Assembly: GCA_002499705.1 (NCBI GenBank) | Contig: DAMU01000004.1 | Location: forward strand, 1 to 9,658 | DNA: 9,658 nt | DNA from: Euryarchaeota archaeon UBA91 | Lineage (GTDB): Archaea; Thermoplasmatota; Poseidoniia; Poseidoniales; Poseidoniaceae | Direction: 5' to 3' | Part shown: positions 1 through 7,561 of the stretch, piece by piece | Position numbering within the stretch: the first letter of the stretch is position 1 | Layout of the letters: each line of letters starts with the position of its first letter | Program-made: the position numbers and the translations under genes | The notes under the pieces: generated by a model | Told to the model about the DNA's origin: nothing | The model's input: the letters and a program-made list of their open reading frames with translations, nothing else | The model's database searches: none

Positions 1-2
1 CG

Positions 3-833
3 AATACCGATTACCTTTGGGGAATAATAGGAATATCTTGTTTGCTCGGAATCGTTCTCGTCCTGCCTATTGGTGGTGCAGATATGCCGGTTGTTGTCTC
101 CTTGCTCAACTCTTTATCTGGAATTGCTGCAGCCTTTACCGGATTCATCATTGGAAACTCAGTTCTGATTATCGCTGGTTCACTTGTCGGTGCTTCAGGA
201 CTCATTCTGACGTTCATCATGTGTAAAGCCATGAACAGAACACTTCTTGATGTTCTTTTCAAATCGTTTGGTGGAAGTGGTGAAAAGGCATCTGTCACTC
301 GAACCAAAGTCGGTTCTGACGCTGATGAAGTGGCCATGATGGTTGACGGAGCGCAGAAAGTCATCATCGTTCCTGGCTATGGTATGGCGGTATCTCAATG
401 TCAGCACCAAGTTAAGGAATTTGCAGACTTGATTGCTGAGAAATTCGATACTGAAGTCAAATATGCAATCCACCCGGTTGCAGGAAGGATGCCTGGGCAC
501 ATGAACGTATTATTGGCAGAAGCAAATGTCCCATATGAACAATTGATTGAAATGGATGAAATCAACAGTGAATTCCCAGACTGTGATGTTGCTGTCATTA
601 TCGGTGCTAACGATACGACCAATCCAGCAGCACGAAGTGGAGAAGGACCTCTTGCAGGAATGCCAATCATCGATGCTGATATGGCTCGAACCGTTGTCAT
701 CATCAAGCGTTCGCTTTCAGTTGGTTACGCAGGTGTTGATAACGACTTATTCTACATGGACAAAACCATGATGCTGTTCGGAGATGGCAAGGCTATGATG
801 TCCCAATTGAACACTGCAATCAAGGAAATTTGA
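3..833 (+). CDS. pntB: NAD(P) transhydrogenase subunit beta, C-terminal part (5' truncated by window edge)
   Basis: Beta subunit of the proton-translocating transhydrogenase, an inner-membrane enzyme that moves hydride between NADH and NADP+ using the proton gradient. The frame is open from base 3, so the start lies outside the window; the internal TTG at 42 is not a real start. About 276 residues remain. First come the last membrane helices (around LPIGGADMPVVVSLLNSLSG and the hydrophobic run that follows). After them is the complete NADP-binding domain III with its family motifs: GYGMAVSQCQ, AGRMPGHMNVLLAEA, IGANDTTNPAA, KRSLSVGYAGVDNDLFY and a final MLFGDGKAMM. All of these match known PntB closely, so the enzyme is probably functional. 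The alpha subunit gene is expected just upstream but is not visible. The next gene begins 94 bases downstream, after a hairpin, so it may be a separate transcription unit. Confidence 0.95.
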   Translation, partial: NTDYLWGIIGISCLLGIVLVLPIGGADMPVVVSLLNSLSGIAAAFTGFIIGNSVLIIAGSLVGASGLILTFIMCKAMNRTLLDVLFKSFGGSGEKASVTRTKVGSDADEVAMMVDGAQKVIIVPGYGMAVSQCQHQVKEFADLIAEKFDTEVKYAIHPVAGRMPGHMNVLLAEANVPYEQLIEMDEINSEFPDCDVAVIIGANDTTNPAARSGEGPLAGMPIIDADMARTVVIIKRSLSVGYAGVDNDLFYMDKTMMLFGDGKAMMSQLNTAIKEI

Positions 834-854
834 CCCGAAGTATGAGGTGTATTT

Positions 855-875
855 TCATGCCCCTTAGGGGCATGA
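855..875. other. Perfect 9-bp inverted repeat (hairpin) downstream of pntB
   Basis: TCATGCCCC (855-863) is followed by the loop TTA and then its exact complement GGGGCATGA (867-875). It lies 22 bases after the pntB stop and 53 bases before the next start codon. As RNA it would fold into a stable stem-loop. A T-run precedes it (852-855), but no T-run follows it on either strand, so it is not a classical intrinsic terminator. It could stabilise the 3' end of the pntB transcript, act as a processing site, or be a dyad binding site for a regulator. The structure is certain from the sequence; its role is inference. Confidence 0.6.
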
Positions 876-917
876 GTAAAAGGAACGTTCAAAGGGCTGG
901 GCATGGTGGAAAGATTT

Positions 918-924
918 GGGTGAG
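918..924 (+). promoter_or_regulatory. Shine-Dalgarno site deciding the start at 928
   Basis: GGGTGAG contains the GGTGA core and ends three bases before ATG 928. An in-frame TTG at 916 lies at the edge of this site, so it cannot be the start it serves. This supports ATG 928, which also puts a clean signal peptide at the N-terminus. Confidence 0.6.
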
Positions 925-927
925 ACG

Positions 928-1893
928 ATGCTATCGCGTAATTCTCGTTGGCTGTTGATTGTATTGGTCAGTCTACTTATGGTTGCACCCGTATTTGCGA
1001 TGCCTGGTGGGCCGCCTTGGAAAAACGGCGAAAGTCTGGTCGTTGAAACCGGATGCAGTTGCCACGGCGATGGTGCACCGTCAAGCGATGTTGTAGTTTC
1101 CATCTCCGGAGTGCCTCGTGCATATACGCTTGATGAATCGTATAATTTCACCATCTCTCTCCAGCATGCCTCCAATCTTGAAGGCGGCTACATGATTTGG
1201 GACTACAATATGGGAACACTCACTCCCGGAGAAGGCTCAATGGCTGTCGAAGATGCAGGTAGTCCCACAGGGGGAGTGTCTCAATCTGATGTCGGAAATG
1301 ACTGGGTAATCACTTGGACTGCACCGAGTTCTGATGTCGGTTCAATACCATTCCAACTTGTTGGTAATGCTGTAAATGGAAACGGTAACTTCGATGAAGG
1401 AGATACATGGAACATTGTATCGTTTTCAATAAGCCCGCCTGGAACAACGACAAATGATAACGCTGAGAACTTGACGATGAGAACAATCAGCGTCGGCGAT
1501 TATGATGCTCTGTTTGTTGCTGTAGAAGATCCTGAAGCGGTTGAAGCTGAGCGTCAAGAAGAACTTGCCGATTTATTCTTTGATGAGGGTAATTTGTTCT
1601 ATTTTATGACCCTCTCGATTATCATCATTGCTGCTGTTGTACAAGGCGAATTTTATGAAAGAAAGTTTGGCGGTGGTCCGGAACACCTCGACCGCAGTCT
1701 TGCAATACCACAAGGCGTCCGTCGTAGTGTTCTTGCTGCAGCAATGCTGCTTCTCTTTGCATGGGCTGTTGAAGGAGGACAATCTTGGCAGGTTTTACTC
1801 ACGCTCGGCATGCTAGCCCTGTGGGCTATATTCGGTGTCTATCGAACGATTGTCCAAGCTCGTGCCGTTGCTCAACCAAAAGACATGGTTTGA
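928..1893 (+). CDS. Secreted, membrane-anchored protein with CSCHG motif (choice-of-anchor/Reeler-like ectodomain)
   Basis: A 321-residue envelope protein. Residues 1-24 form a signal peptide with a basic start, a hydrophobic core and an APVFA cleavage-type end. At residues 42-49 is GCSCHGDG, a CxCHG motif resembling the haem-linked CxxCH of c-type cytochromes but one residue shorter. A beta-rich ectodomain of about 150 residues follows (DESYNFTISLQHAS, GNDWVITWTAPSSDVG, VGNAVNGNGNFDEGDTW). It resembles the Reeler or 'choice-of-anchor' extracellular domains often found next to such Cys-His motifs. Near residue 210 there is an acidic linker. Then come a transmembrane helix (FYFMTLSIIIIAAVV), a short basic loop, and one or two more helices before the basic C-terminus. 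The signal peptide has no twin arginine, so Sec export is expected despite tatC lying next. The domain assignment is by resemblance. Whether it binds haem or metal, and its function, are unknown. Confidence 0.85.
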   Translation: MLSRNSRWLLIVLVSLLMVAPVFAMPGGPPWKNGESLVVETGCSCHGDGAPSSDVVVSISGVPRAYTLDESYNFTISLQHASNLEGGYMIWDYNMGTLTPGEGSMAVEDAGSPTGGVSQSDVGNDWVITWTAPSSDVGSIPFQLVGNAVNGNGNFDEGDTWNIVSFSISPPGTTTNDNAENLTMRTISVGDYDALFVAVEDPEAVEAERQEELADLFFDEGNLFYFMTLSIIIIAAVVQGEFYERKFGGGPEHLDRSLAIPQGVRRSVLAAAMLLLFAWAVEGGQSWQVLLTLGMLALWAIFGVYRTIVQARAVAQPKDMV

Positions 1894-1917
1894 GCATTCA
1901 CATTCCTTACCGGGACC

Positions 1918-1922
1918 TGAGG
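1918..1922 (+). promoter_or_regulatory. Shine-Dalgarno site of tatC
   Basis: TGAGG, seven bases before ATG 1930, agrees with the GAGGTGA core used by other genes here. It supports the chosen start in the short gap after the CSCHG-protein gene. Confidence 0.5.
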
Positions 1923-1929
1923 CTACGCT

Positions 1930-3246
1930 ATGTCTTTTCAACTTGAATACGATTCATCGAGTCATGTTCAAGAGCACATGAATGAATTAACTGCTCGCGT
2001 GACATTAACACTGTTTCTTGCATCCGTCGCTACGCTCGTATGGATCACACAAGTTGACGTCCTTTTGGACAAACTTTTGAATCAACTCAATCCATGCCAA
2101 GGTGATTGCCTTAATCTCTTTGACCCGGCAAAATGGAGTGCTGTACGTTGGATGACTGCAGCATTGCTTGGAATCATTACCGTAATGCCAATCGCTCTGC
2201 AACAAATGTGGAAATTTTCGAAACCAGGGTTGCTCCCAAGTGAACGCACATGGATGAAGACATGGTTTTTTGCCGGAGCCCTAAGCACTTTTTTTGCTGT
2301 ATTCAGTACAATTGGAATTCTATTTCCAATGATTTTTGACGTAGGGCATCAAACACACGAAGCGATGAAACTCGATGCTCGATATGACGCAGTACATATG
2401 CTTTCGATTGTCATTGCAGTTATTTGGACGGAAGTCATAGTAGCTTGTGCAATCTTCGCAATGATGCTCGCAGGCATATTGGGAATGCTCAATGAGGATA
2501 CTGCTGATTGGTGGCGAATTCGAATATATGGACTCGTACTTTTACTTCTTCTTGCCTCACTGCCTGAGTTTGGAGGGCTTGCCTTCACACTTTCTGCGTT
2601 AGCCATCGGAACTATTGAAGTATGTTCAAGAAAGTGGCTCAAAGGAAATGCTCCACTTTTTGAGGGATTCGAACCCGTTATGGATTCTGAAGGTGCATTA
2701 CGAAAAATGATCCTCGTCGATTGTTCATCGGATGATGCTGAAACTGCCCTATTCAAGGCAGTCAAGTCTCCGATTCCAGTCTATTTAGCTGGCTCACTTT
2801 GCACATCTCTAAAAGAGCGTGAATCACTGATTGAGATAGTCATAAGATACCGATTATCTGATGTATTCCTCAGTGGATGTTCAATAGAAGATTTACCCGA
2901 TTCATTCAAATCGAATTGTCACTCACTCGGCTGTACTTTGAGGGAACTCGACCTCGACAGAACACAGTCACACAGAGTATTACCATCCCTGCACCGTAGT
3001 ACTGAGATTGAATTATCCTTGGCAAGTATCAGCGATCCATGGCCTCAATCAAAAATCCATGAGAGGATTATTTCAATCCTTGAAAGTTCGGACATCGAAC
3101 AACTAGTAATCGATACGGGAATCACGGAGAATTCCGCAAGCATTCAACTTACTGAGAATCAAGTGATTTTACGTCTCAAGAAAAAATTGGCAGTCGAAGT
3201 TCAAACCAAACTCGAGTCACACGGATTCGATTCAATTGTGATGTAA
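1930..3246 (+). CDS. tatC: TatC-like twin-arginine translocase subunit with a long C-terminal cytosolic domain
   Basis: TatC is the polytopic membrane receptor for twin-arginine signal peptides of folded export substrates. Residues 1-237 match the family. There is an N-terminal amphipathic segment with HMNELTARV (conserved Glu19), the first periplasmic loop, and the diagnostic KPGLLPSER (Glu105) between helices 2 and 3. Glu168 in VIWTEVIVA corresponds to the conserved glutamate of helix 4. The last two helices (RIYGLVLLLLLASLPEFGG and LAFTLSALAIGTIEVC) end at a basic SRKWLK. Usual TatC length is about 240-260 residues, but this protein has 438. The extra residues 240-438 are soluble, look alternating alpha/beta (MILVDCSSDDAETALFKAVK, IPVYLAGSL, DVFLSGCS, IEQLVIDTG) and contain several cysteines. 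I do not recognise this domain. The start is supported by TGAGG at 1918-1922, seven bases before the ATG. The gap to the upstream gene is 36 bases, so co-transcription is likely. No TatA is visible here. Confidence 0.88.
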   Translation: MSFQLEYDSSSHVQEHMNELTARVTLTLFLASVATLVWITQVDVLLDKLLNQLNPCQGDCLNLFDPAKWSAVRWMTAALLGIITVMPIALQQMWKFSKPGLLPSERTWMKTWFFAGALSTFFAVFSTIGILFPMIFDVGHQTHEAMKLDARYDAVHMLSIVIAVIWTEVIVACAIFAMMLAGILGMLNEDTADWWRIRIYGLVLLLLLASLPEFGGLAFTLSALAIGTIEVCSRKWLKGNAPLFEGFEPVMDSEGALRKMILVDCSSDDAETALFKAVKSPIPVYLAGSLCTSLKERESLIEIVIRYRLSDVFLSGCSIEDLPDSFKSNCHSLGCTLRELDLDRTQSHRVLPSLHRSTEIELSLASISDPWPQSKIHERIISILESSDIEQLVIDTGITENSASIQLTENQVILRLKKKLAVEVQTKLESHGFDSIVM

Positions 3247-3296
3247 TCTAGCCAGAAAAGCCAAGCATTGAAACACTCAACTGCTTTCCTTTGAGC

Positions 3297-5402
3297 ATGA
3301 GTCCGAGGTTTGGCATACCCATTATCATCGCACTCTTACTTGCAAGTTCATGGAGTTTTTCAAATAATGAAACGATTGAAGAATGGATGGCCGAAAATAC
3401 CATCTCAATAGAACCAGAAGAAATCACTCTCCTTCCTTTGCAACAAAACGAACGATGGCTGGTCCTCCTTACTGATTTTGAAGAGTACCCTACAACTGAT
3501 GCTTGGGGTCCTGCCCAAGCACAAACACTTCTCGACGATGTTGCTCGCAACTACATTTCTCAGTTGTCTGGTTCTTCGACTGAAATTCAAATTGATGTCC
3601 ACACAAAGGTTACCAGAGCGAATGGGGCTCTAGCGGATTATGGTAGTGATACCAATGAAAACAGAGATTCCAGTGCCGACGGGACATTTTTGCCTATGGC
3701 TCTTGCTCAACAAGCAGTAAACGACCATGAAAATATTGTTGATTGGGATGAATACGACCTTGATGATGACGGCTATGTTGACAGACTCCTGATACTCCAT
3801 TCAACCAAAGGACAAGAGGAAAACCCCGGTCAAACATCGAAAATTTGGAGTCATTTCACCATGTTTGACCAGCCAATTATTGTAGATTCAAATCTCAAAG
3901 TTGCCCACTATACAATGGCAAGTCTGCGTACCGGTTCAAGCGGAATGGGTACGATATTGCACGAGATGCTTCATCAAATGGGTGCACTGGATCTTTATCC
4001 AGTTCATGATACACACCAATTGAATGACTGGCAAGGTGTAGGTGACTGGGACATCATGGCAAGTGGAAATTGGAACGGCGGAGGCGTATGGCCTGCACTA
4101 CCTACTGCCGCTTCACTCGAACTTTTGGAAGCAGGAAGAAGTCAAACCCTCGACTTAACCTGGCCACAAACTGCTCAAGCGCCATGCATTGGACCCAGCA
4201 TTCAACTTCAAGGCATGAGTGAAAATGGAACTTCACTAAAGATTCCTCTCAATGAAATGGAAACAATCTGGATTGAATACCGTTCAAATTCTGGATTCGA
4301 CCAGCATCTTCCAGGGTCAGGTATCCTGGTTACATATCAAGATCGAAGCGTTGGAGATGAAGATAGAAACGAGCTTAACAGAGATTCAGACCAGCCATGG
4401 CTAAGGGTCATTGAAGCGGATGGAAGAACGGATTTACTGAATGGAGCGAATTCTGGTGAAGCGGCGGACTTATTCCTCAACAATACCTCATTTGGTGCAA
4501 GTGGTGTTCAGATATACACACATGATGGATTCCTTGTGCCTTGGGTAGCGACTGTAGTGATCAACATCACAGTAGAGATTCATTTTACTGCCCCAAATTG
4601 CTCGCCACAATTTGAAGTTGATATACCCGATTTCGGAGGAGTGTATTTACTCTCTGATAATTTACCGCTGGTCGTATCAAGCACGCAAACATGTGATTTA
4701 ACTCATGATTTGATCTTATCAGATGGAAGAGGATTTGTTGAACAGAATTTCACCATCAATGACGAGAATGTTGAAATTGAATTGCAGTACAATTCCCCCG
4801 CAACAGTAAATGCAATTTCAACACTTGAGGGTTTCATACATTGTGGCGAGGATTCACTGTATCTCAAAACTCAAATCTTGACCCTTGGAAGAATTCCCGT
4901 TGAAAACATGGTAGGTGGGACATTAACTGCATTTGAAACATCAACCATCGAAGTTCCGATTCTTTCTCGCGGAAATTTAAGTCAAACATTCACTGTTGAA
5001 CTGGATGGCCCGATGTCAAGGATCGGGACCGTCTCAAACCAAATTTCACTTGATGGCTCGGATAAAGCGTTCATCGAAATCGAGCCAAACGGACTCCTTG
5101 AAAACCGGATGTCTGTGAATGGAGAACTGATTTTAATATCACAAACCGGTCATCGGTGGACGATAGAATTAGAATACACGGCTGTGGATGGAGAAAGAAA
5201 TTTTATCGAAGAGTGGAGAACACCGGGTAAACTGCTCGGTGTAGCTGGAATAATATGCATTCTTTGGGTTGCAGCTGGGATGTTTGAAAGAAAGCCAAAG
5301 GCAGTTGAAAATTCAATTCAAGACAATAAAGATGAAAACACACTGGCTGATACTGACAATGATACAGATGCTTGGGGTCGTTCATTGGATGAAATTGAAT
5401 GA
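3297..5402 (+). CDS. M6-family (immune inhibitor A-like) secreted zinc metalloprotease with C-terminal membrane anchor
   Basis: A 701-residue extracellular peptidase. Residues 1-20 are a signal peptide (IPIIIALLLASSWS). The catalytic part carries the M6 hallmarks in order. The segment DWDEYDLDDDGYVDRLLILH (about 149-168) is followed by IWSH, a pair seen just upstream of the active site in M6 enzymes. HEMLHQMGALDLY (222-234) is the HExxH zinc site with His222, Glu223 and His226. GVGDWDIMASGNWNG (about 247-261) supplies the Met-containing turn below the active site. Residues 280-640 are beta-rich and look like sandwich or Ig-type modules. A single helix (LLGVAGIICILWVAAGMF, about 646-663) followed by basic residues and an acidic tail anchors it to the membrane with the protease outside. 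I prefer ATG 3297; an in-frame TTG lies two codons upstream at 3291 and neither has a clear Shine-Dalgarno. A role in degrading extracellular protein for nutrition is typical for marine heterotrophs but is inferred. Confidence 0.9.
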   Translation: MSPRFGIPIIIALLLASSWSFSNNETIEEWMAENTISIEPEEITLLPLQQNERWLVLLTDFEEYPTTDAWGPAQAQTLLDDVARNYISQLSGSSTEIQIDVHTKVTRANGALADYGSDTNENRDSSADGTFLPMALAQQAVNDHENIVDWDEYDLDDDGYVDRLLILHSTKGQEENPGQTSKIWSHFTMFDQPIIVDSNLKVAHYTMASLRTGSSGMGTILHEMLHQMGALDLYPVHDTHQLNDWQGVGDWDIMASGNWNGGGVWPALPTAASLELLEAGRSQTLDLTWPQTAQAPCIGPSIQLQGMSENGTSLKIPLNEMETIWIEYRSNSGFDQHLPGSGILVTYQDRSVGDEDRNELNRDSDQPWLRVIEADGRTDLLNGANSGEAADLFLNNTSFGASGVQIYTHDGFLVPWVATVVINITVEIHFTAPNCSPQFEVDIPDFGGVYLLSDNLPLVVSSTQTCDLTHDLILSDGRGFVEQNFTINDENVEIELQYNSPATVNAISTLEGFIHCGEDSLYLKTQILTLGRIPVENMVGGTLTAFETSTIEVPILSRGNLSQTFTVELDGPMSRIGTVSNQISLDGSDKAFIEIEPNGLLENRMSVNGELILISQTGHRWTIELEYTAVDGERNFIEEWRTPGKLLGVAGIICILWVAAGMFERKPKAVENSIQDNKDENTLADTDNDTDAWGRSLDEIE

Positions 5403-6515
5403 CTAATTTCGACCTGGTAACCATCGCTGCATGTGAAGATAATGCCACTGGTTTTGTGAATACAATGCACAAAGCCATGCTTTGTTTACTCCCTCTGATA
5501 ATCGAACTGCAAGACAGGCACCTTCCCATGTTAACGGAGCGTAATCTACTGGTTGGACAAGCCAAGGAGCATGCGCATCACCAACCGGAGTCTCATATAC
5601 ACGCCAACGACTTCCAAATTTGAAACCTGGTCGCAGTAAAACGCCACGCGACATAAGATCGCTGAAAAGTTCAAGCTCACTTGGAACCTCAAGTCCATTG
5701 AATAAAACGTCAAGCCAAGCACCTTCTTCTTCACGAAGATGGCGGCCTGAGAGATGCTCAACCCCTATTGAGTCCCAAGGCCAGTCAATTACATTGGGAA
5801 TATACCAACCACTACCTCGTGGGATTCGTTGAGACCACAGTAATTCAAGATGCTCTTTCTCTTCCAATGTAAATGAGTCCCAAAGGGGCTGGTGACCATT
5901 TGGTTGGTCGATGCCGAGCAAATACATCGTCACATCCATTTCCTCATCGATGACAAAAAATTCTGCAACCATCCCCCGTGAATGAACTTCTCGCGTCCAG
6001 TGAAGCATTTCCGCCCAGTCAATCTCATCGGTTGTCCAAGCCCAACGAACGTGAGCAACAGGAGATTGTTTCGAGAAGACATGTTCACGATTCCAACGTA
6101 ATGCCCAAGTGGATTCCAGCGCATCGATGCCCCATTTTTCGGGAATGTTTTCGACAGGAATGAGAATTTCTCCACCGCTTCGAGCAGTATCAAACACAAT
6201 ACTCCGAGCAATGATGTCGGAGTCTGTGGCAACTGATTCTTGAAACCATGATTCGCTCGGTAACGGGACATGGCGATGCCAATGACAAAACATAATCTCT
6301 TCGGGGGTGAGACGGATACTCTCGTCACTTTGCATCATTCCAAGACCACTTTTCTGATATAATCTCGAGGAAAGTGGGGGTTCAATATACCAACCGTCAG
6401 AACGGAGGGAGGGTGCTTGAAGAGGTTGTGCTGGCGGTTGATTTGATGACAAAGATTCACCGAGTGGTCGTGTAGTGCGTTGGCGCGGCGTGAACTTACG
6501 GTTCTGCCTCGCCAT
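5403..6515 (-). CDS. endA: tRNA-splicing endonuclease, two-repeat (alpha-prime-2-like) form
   Basis: Cuts pre-tRNA introns at the bulge-helix-bulge motif, leaving 2',3'-cyclic phosphate ends for RtcB ligase. The 370-residue protein consists of two tandem EndA units. The C-terminal unit (about 237-370) keeps the active site: LMSRGVLLRPGFKFGSRWRV with Tyr307 just after, His315 in HAPWLV, and Lys345 in EGVNKAWLCAL, ending in HYLHMQRW. The N-terminal unit (about 40-205) keeps the fold signature, LTPEEIMF and then VIDEEMDVTMYLLGI, but lacks the Tyr/His/Lys set. It therefore looks like a structural partner. Both units open with a related GWYI motif (41-44 and 236-239). Length and layout fit the fused archaeal type that works as a homodimer. 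The first 38 residues are basic, proline-rich and probably disordered. Its TAG stop abuts the protease TGA with no spacer. A GAGGTGAT site lies 14 bases before the ATG, rather far, and an in-frame stop upstream rules out a longer protein. Confidence 0.88.
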   Translation of the reverse strand: MARQNRKFTPRQRTTRPLGESLSSNQPPAQPLQAPSLRSDGWYIEPPLSSRLYQKSGLGMMQSDESIRLTPEEIMFCHWHRHVPLPSESWFQESVATDSDIIARSIVFDTARSGGEILIPVENIPEKWGIDALESTWALRWNREHVFSKQSPVAHVRWAWTTDEIDWAEMLHWTREVHSRGMVAEFFVIDEEMDVTMYLLGIDQPNGHQPLWDSFTLEEKEHLELLWSQRIPRGSGWYIPNVIDWPWDSIGVEHLSGRHLREEEGAWLDVLFNGLEVPSELELFSDLMSRGVLLRPGFKFGSRWRVYETPVGDAHAPWLVQPVDYAPLTWEGACLAVRLSEGVNKAWLCALYSQNQWHYLHMQRWLPGRN

Positions 6516-6529
6516 GCTTCGCCGTCATC

Positions 6530-6537
6530 ATCACCTC
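6530..6537 (-). promoter_or_regulatory. Shine-Dalgarno site upstream of endA
   Basis: On the minus strand this reads GAGGTGAT, a full match to the archaeal anti-Shine-Dalgarno. It is 14 bases from ATG 6515, longer than usual. Two nearer ATGs (first bases 6531 and 6528) are out of frame with endA. An in-frame TGA at 6527-6525 blocks extension, so ATG 6515 remains the best start. Confidence 0.45.
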
Positions 6538-6565
6538 ATTTGAGTTTAAGGTAACCGATGCCCCT

Positions 6566-7561
6566 ATGAGCCTTCACTTCTTCGACAAAAATGCGAGTGT
6601 CATGGTGGACGGTTATCTTGGCTCATTGACCACAGAAGAGCGCATGCTCTTACACTTGTGTGACAACAACCTACCCGAAGGTGAATGGGAAGCGCCTTCG
6701 GCACTTACTCAGGCTGGAATCTCTGCAGCTGTTCATGTTCAAAGAAAGCATGTTCCACGAACCATTAAACGATTGGAACAACGTGGAGATCTTACCAAAT
6801 CTAAACGCCACGTTCCGGGTGGAAAACAGCGACGTCAAGTGTATGGGCTCACCCCAACTGGAAGAGAAAAAGCAAGTGCGCTGCGGGAAAAAATTCTTGC
6901 ACAAATGGTGAACAAGCAAGGTCAAAATATTGTACTCTCTGAATTGCGAAAGGGTGGACAAGCAACGCTTGACTTACTTTCACACATTGATGAAGGAATG
7001 AATTACAATGACAGCCCAGTTGTATCACCAGTATCAAATCCTGAAGGTGTCGCTTCACTCGATGCTCAGGCTGGAGAGCACCTCGTGCGGAGATTGTTTG
7101 CTCGTGCATGGGAAGATGGTAAAATCACACGCGATGAACAATACCTGTTATCCGAAGTTGTTGATTTTCTTGGAATGCATCCGGAAAGAGTTCGAAGACT
7201 TTCGGATGAAGCAAGGAAAGATCAGAAGGCATCACCTCCTGAAGAAATTTATCGTGACATGCTCCGCCAAGCCATGATTGATGGCGAGTTAGTTGATGAT
7301 GAAATCGCTCTTTTGGAAACCGTGAGAATTGCATATGGATTTGATCGACTCACCCATGATAAGTTACTCGAGGAAGCAAAACATTCGCCTCTCGTGTCCG
7401 AGAAAGTCCTTACCTACAAATCCACACTTTCGACTGCAATGAATGATGGTATCATCACCAGTGACGAGGGTGCGATGCTTGCTACACTGCGAGAAACTCT
7501 AGGGATTTCTGACGCTCAACATGCCAGTTTAATAGCAGAATTGCGCGATAATATCAAGTGA
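6566..7561 (+). CDS. Winged-helix DNA-binding protein with three TerB-like repeats
   Basis: A 331-residue soluble protein. Residues 20-115 look like a MarR-type winged helix. A helical start (LTTEERMLLHLCD) leads to a recognition region (GISAAVHVQRKHVPRTIKRL), then a basic wing (KSKRHVPGGKQRRQVYGLTP) and TGREKASALREKIL. A linker at 140-165 follows. Then come three copies of a TerB-like acidic helix-loop-helix unit: AWEDGKITRDEQYLL (181-195), AMIDGELVDDEIALL (236-250) and AMNDGIITSDEGAML (291-305). They are spaced exactly 55 residues apart and each is followed by a hydrophobic helix. The DGxxxxDE pattern could bind divalent metal, as suggested for TerB domains. Function is unknown; a metal- or ligand-sensing regulator is the simplest guess. 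The gene diverges from endA across 50 bases and its TGA is immediately followed by the kinase ATG, so it probably leads an operon. An alternative start is ATG 6602. Confidence 0.82.
   Translation: MSLHFFDKNASVMVDGYLGSLTTEERMLLHLCDNNLPEGEWEAPSALTQAGISAAVHVQRKHVPRTIKRLEQRGDLTKSKRHVPGGKQRRQVYGLTPTGREKASALREKILAQMVNKQGQNIVLSELRKGGQATLDLLSHIDEGMNYNDSPVVSPVSNPEGVASLDAQAGEHLVRRLFARAWEDGKITRDEQYLLSEVVDFLGMHPERVRRLSDEARKDQKASPPEEIYRDMLRQAMIDGELVDDEIALLETVRIAYGFDRLTHDKLLEEAKHSPLVSEKVLTYKSTLSTAMNDGIITSDEGAMLATLRETLGISDAQHASLIAELRDNIK

Noticed and set aside
855..875. Intrinsic terminator of pntB
   Set aside because: The stem is strong, but no T-run follows on the plus strand (the bases after it read GTAAAAGG).
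928..5402. Tat-dependent export of the two secreted neighbours of tatC
   Set aside because: Neither the CSCHG protein (RNSRWLLIV) nor the protease (SPRFGIPII) has a twin-arginine motif, so their signal peptides look Sec-type.
5399..5623. Open frame on the plus strand inside the endA region
   Set aside because: It runs antisense to the recognisable EndA catalytic unit and has no protein-like features or Shine-Dalgarno of its own.
6545..6550. TTTAAG as a TATA box for the winged-helix gene
   Set aside because: It lies only about 16 bases before ATG 6566, too close for an archaeal TATA box unless the true start is downstream at ATG 6602.
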